DNA of 51,288 nucleotides, taken from assembly GCA_902781545.1 (NCBI GenBank), contig CACZJR010000006.1, positions 1-51,288 on the forward strand. Reading direction: 5' to 3'. Of this stretch, positions 50,118-51,288 are shown piece after piece; within the stretch, counting starts at the first letter, position 1, and every line of letters begins with the position of its first letter. The notes beneath the pieces are model-generated. The model saw nothing but the letters and a program-made list of their open reading frames with translations. It was not told where the DNA came from and searched no databases. Both the position numbers and the translations under genes were made by a program. The DNA comes from an uncultured Spirochaetales bacterium. GTDB lineage: Bacteria > Spirochaetota > Spirochaetia > Sphaerochaetales > Sphaerochaetaceae.

Positions 50118-51193
50118 TGGCCAAGGAAAAGAAAGGTGTCCGTCTGGAACACATCTCAAAGATATACAAGGACCCGAAGACGGGTAAGGAATTCTACGCT
50201 GTCAAGGACACATCACTGAACATCGAGCCGGGAACATTCGTCACGCTGCTCGGACCTTCGGGATGCGGAAAGACAACAACACTCAGGATGATCGCAGGCT
50301 TCGAGAGCCCGGATGAGGGAGAGATCTACCTGGGAGATCAGGCAATCAATGAGCTGACCCCGAACAAGCGCGACACCGCGATGGTCTTCCAGAGCTACGC
50401 GCTTCTGCCTCATTACAACATCTTCGACAATGTGGCATACGGACTCAAGCTCCGCAAGATCCCCAAGGATGTGATCAAGGAGAAAGTCACGAAGATCCTG
50501 GAGCTGGTGGAGCTCTCGGGCATGGAGGCCAGAATGACGAACCAGCTCTCCGGCGGACAGCAGCAGCGTGTCGCCCTTGCCAGAGCACTGGTCATTGAGC
50601 CTTCAGTGCTGCTCTTTGACGAGCCTCTGTCAAACCTCGACGCCAAGCTTCGTGTCCAGATGCGCACCGAGATCAGGCGCATCCAGCAGGAAGTCGGAAT
50701 CACAGCCATCTACGTCACCCATGATCAGAGCGAGGCCATGGCCATCTCCGACAAGATCATCATCATGGACAAGGGCGTTGTTGCCCAGATGGGGACCCCG
50801 CAGGAGATCTACTATCATCCGGTCAACGAGTTCGTCGCGGACTTCATCGGAGAGGCAAACTTCCTCCGCGGACCCATGGTCGGCAAGGAGGGCAAGTACG
50901 CCGTGCTTGAGGTCGAGGGCAACAAGACACTGGTCGAGTACAGTGACAAGATGAAGCAGGGCGAGACTTACACTGTGGTTCTCAGGCCAGAGGCCGCCAG
51001 CCTCGCTGACGAGGGTGGACTTCCCTGTAAGGTCGTTCTCTCATGCTTCATGGGAAGCTATCAGAACTACCACGTCATGGTCGGCAACACCCTTGTCAAG
51101 CTCGAGGAGAAGAACCCCAAGAACAAGAAGATCTACAATGTCGGCGACACCTGCCACCTTGTGTTCGAGGCAGAGTCCGTCCACGTACTTTGA
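50117..51193 (+). CDS. ABC transporter ATPase of the Fe(III)/spermidine type
   Basis: A 358-residue ATPase that powers the importer. Walker A is GPSGCGKTT (Lys52), the Q-loop is VFQSYALLPH, the signature is LSGGQQQRVALARAL, Walker B is VLLFDEPLSNLDAKLR, and the H-loop is YVTHDQSEAM. A C-terminal TOBE regulatory domain follows (about residues 240-355). AGGAGG precedes the ATG. It is the last gene of the operon; I see no terminator before the next promoter. Confidence 0.93.
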   Translation: MAKEKKGVRLEHISKIYKDPKTGKEFYAVKDTSLNIEPGTFVTLLGPSGCGKTTTLRMIAGFESPDEGEIYLGDQAINELTPNKRDTAMVFQSYALLPHYNIFDNVAYGLKLRKIPKDVIKEKVTKILELVELSGMEARMTNQLSGGQQQRVALARALVIEPSVLLFDEPLSNLDAKLRVQMRTEIRRIQQEVGITAIYVTHDQSEAMAISDKIIIMDKGVVAQMGTPQEIYYHPVNEFVADFIGEANFLRGPMVGKEGKYAVLEVEGNKTLVEYSDKMKQGETYTVVLRPEAASLADEGGLPCKVVLSCFMGSYQNYHVMVGNTLVKLEEKNPKNKKIYNVGDTCHLVFEAESVHVL

Positions 51194-51222
51194 TTCCTCT
51201 GGTATATGAGCGGGTGTGATTC

Positions 51223-51252
51223 TTGAAGATGAGCTCTGAATAGCATTATAAT
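51223..51252 (+). promoter_or_regulatory. Promoter of the gene at the right edge
   Basis: -35 TTGAAG (51223-51228), 18-bp spacer, -10 TATAAT (51247-51252). It is followed by a leader of about 20 nt with an AGGAG ribosome site. Confidence 0.65.
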
Positions 51253-51279
51253 CCAACTGATTGTAATAGGAGAAAAACT

Positions 51280-51288
51280 ATGGCACAA
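51280..51288 (+). CDS. Start of an unidentified gene (cut by window end)
   Basis: ATG GCA CAA (Met-Ala-Gln), preceded by AGGAG 7 nt upstream and by a good promoter. Three codons are too few to identify the product. Confidence 0.6.

Noticed and set aside
1-51288. CRISPR arrays, insertion sequences, prophage, tRNA or rRNA genes
   Set aside because: No spaced direct-repeat arrays, transposase or integrase frames, or tRNA/rRNA cores were seen on reading both strands. The intergenic regions are short and accounted for.

Overview
The window is a chromosomal segment of about 51 kb and roughly 50% GC that carries the replication-initiation region of a bacterium, most likely a spirochaete (class Spirochaetia; Sphaerochaeta/Treponema-like). 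The assignment rests on the gene order dnaA-dnaN-recF-dciA-rpmH-rnpA-yidC-jag, a cyclophilin-FKBP fusion protein of a type known from treponemes, a DUF4416 protein, a TraB-family membrane protein and a lipoprotein. The species is not recognised. No rRNA, tRNA, CRISPR array, prophage or insertion sequence was seen.

Layout. 1-4.3 kb: 3' part of leuS, then an AT-rich accessory patch with a BrnT/BrnA toxin-antitoxin pair, a lipoprotein and a DUF4416 protein. 4.4-12.8 kb: pth, a very large GH13 enzyme, a dicarboxylate-type symporter with a co-transcribed multispanning membrane protein, a GH2 glycosidase and rsmE. 12.8-13.1 kb: a gene-free AT-rich stretch with DnaA-box doublets. 13.1-18.5 kb: a ctpA-type protease, then lgt-pepP-pfkB. 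18.5-25.9 kb (minus strand): dnaA, dnaN, recF, dciA, rpmH, rnpA, yidC, jag. 26-33 kb (plus strand): gyrB, gyrA, two parS sites, a NifU-like protein (minus strand), parA, parB. 33-47 kb: dual immunophilin, radA, traB, ygjP-like protease, the minus-strand set ygiQ-nagA-pepD, an MGH1/GH63-like hydrolase, a J-domain protein, and the minus-strand operon dnaX-ybaB-recR. 47-51.2 kb: a complete Fe(III)-type ABC importer (binding protein, fused permease, ATPase), then the promoter and first codons of another gene.

How the genes work together. DnaA, DnaN, RecF, DciA, gyrase and DnaX form the replication-start machinery. ParA, ParB and parS segregate the new origins. RpmH, RnpA, YidC and Jag form the ribosome/RNase P/membrane-insertion cluster. 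Lgt would lipidate the lipoprotein encoded in the same window.

Most notable observations. (1) A 24-bp element made of two DnaA boxes 11 bp apart occurs four times: as an inverted pair between dnaA and dnaN, and as a direct pair in the gene-free stretch near 12.8-13.0 kb. This suggests a bipartite origin or a second DnaA-binding locus. (2) Several genes (pth, the symporter, rsmE, parA, and less clearly lgt, ctpA, dnaX, gyrB) have a -10 hexamer only 5-8 nt before the start codon and no ribosome binding site, which predicts leaderless mRNAs. (3) The GH63-like hydrolase has a palindrome over its -10 box and an intrinsic-terminator hairpin at its predicted transcription start, which looks like an attenuator. 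(4) A triple TGTACA operator with a 14-bp period lies at the brnTA promoter. All promoter, operator and origin calls were made by eye.
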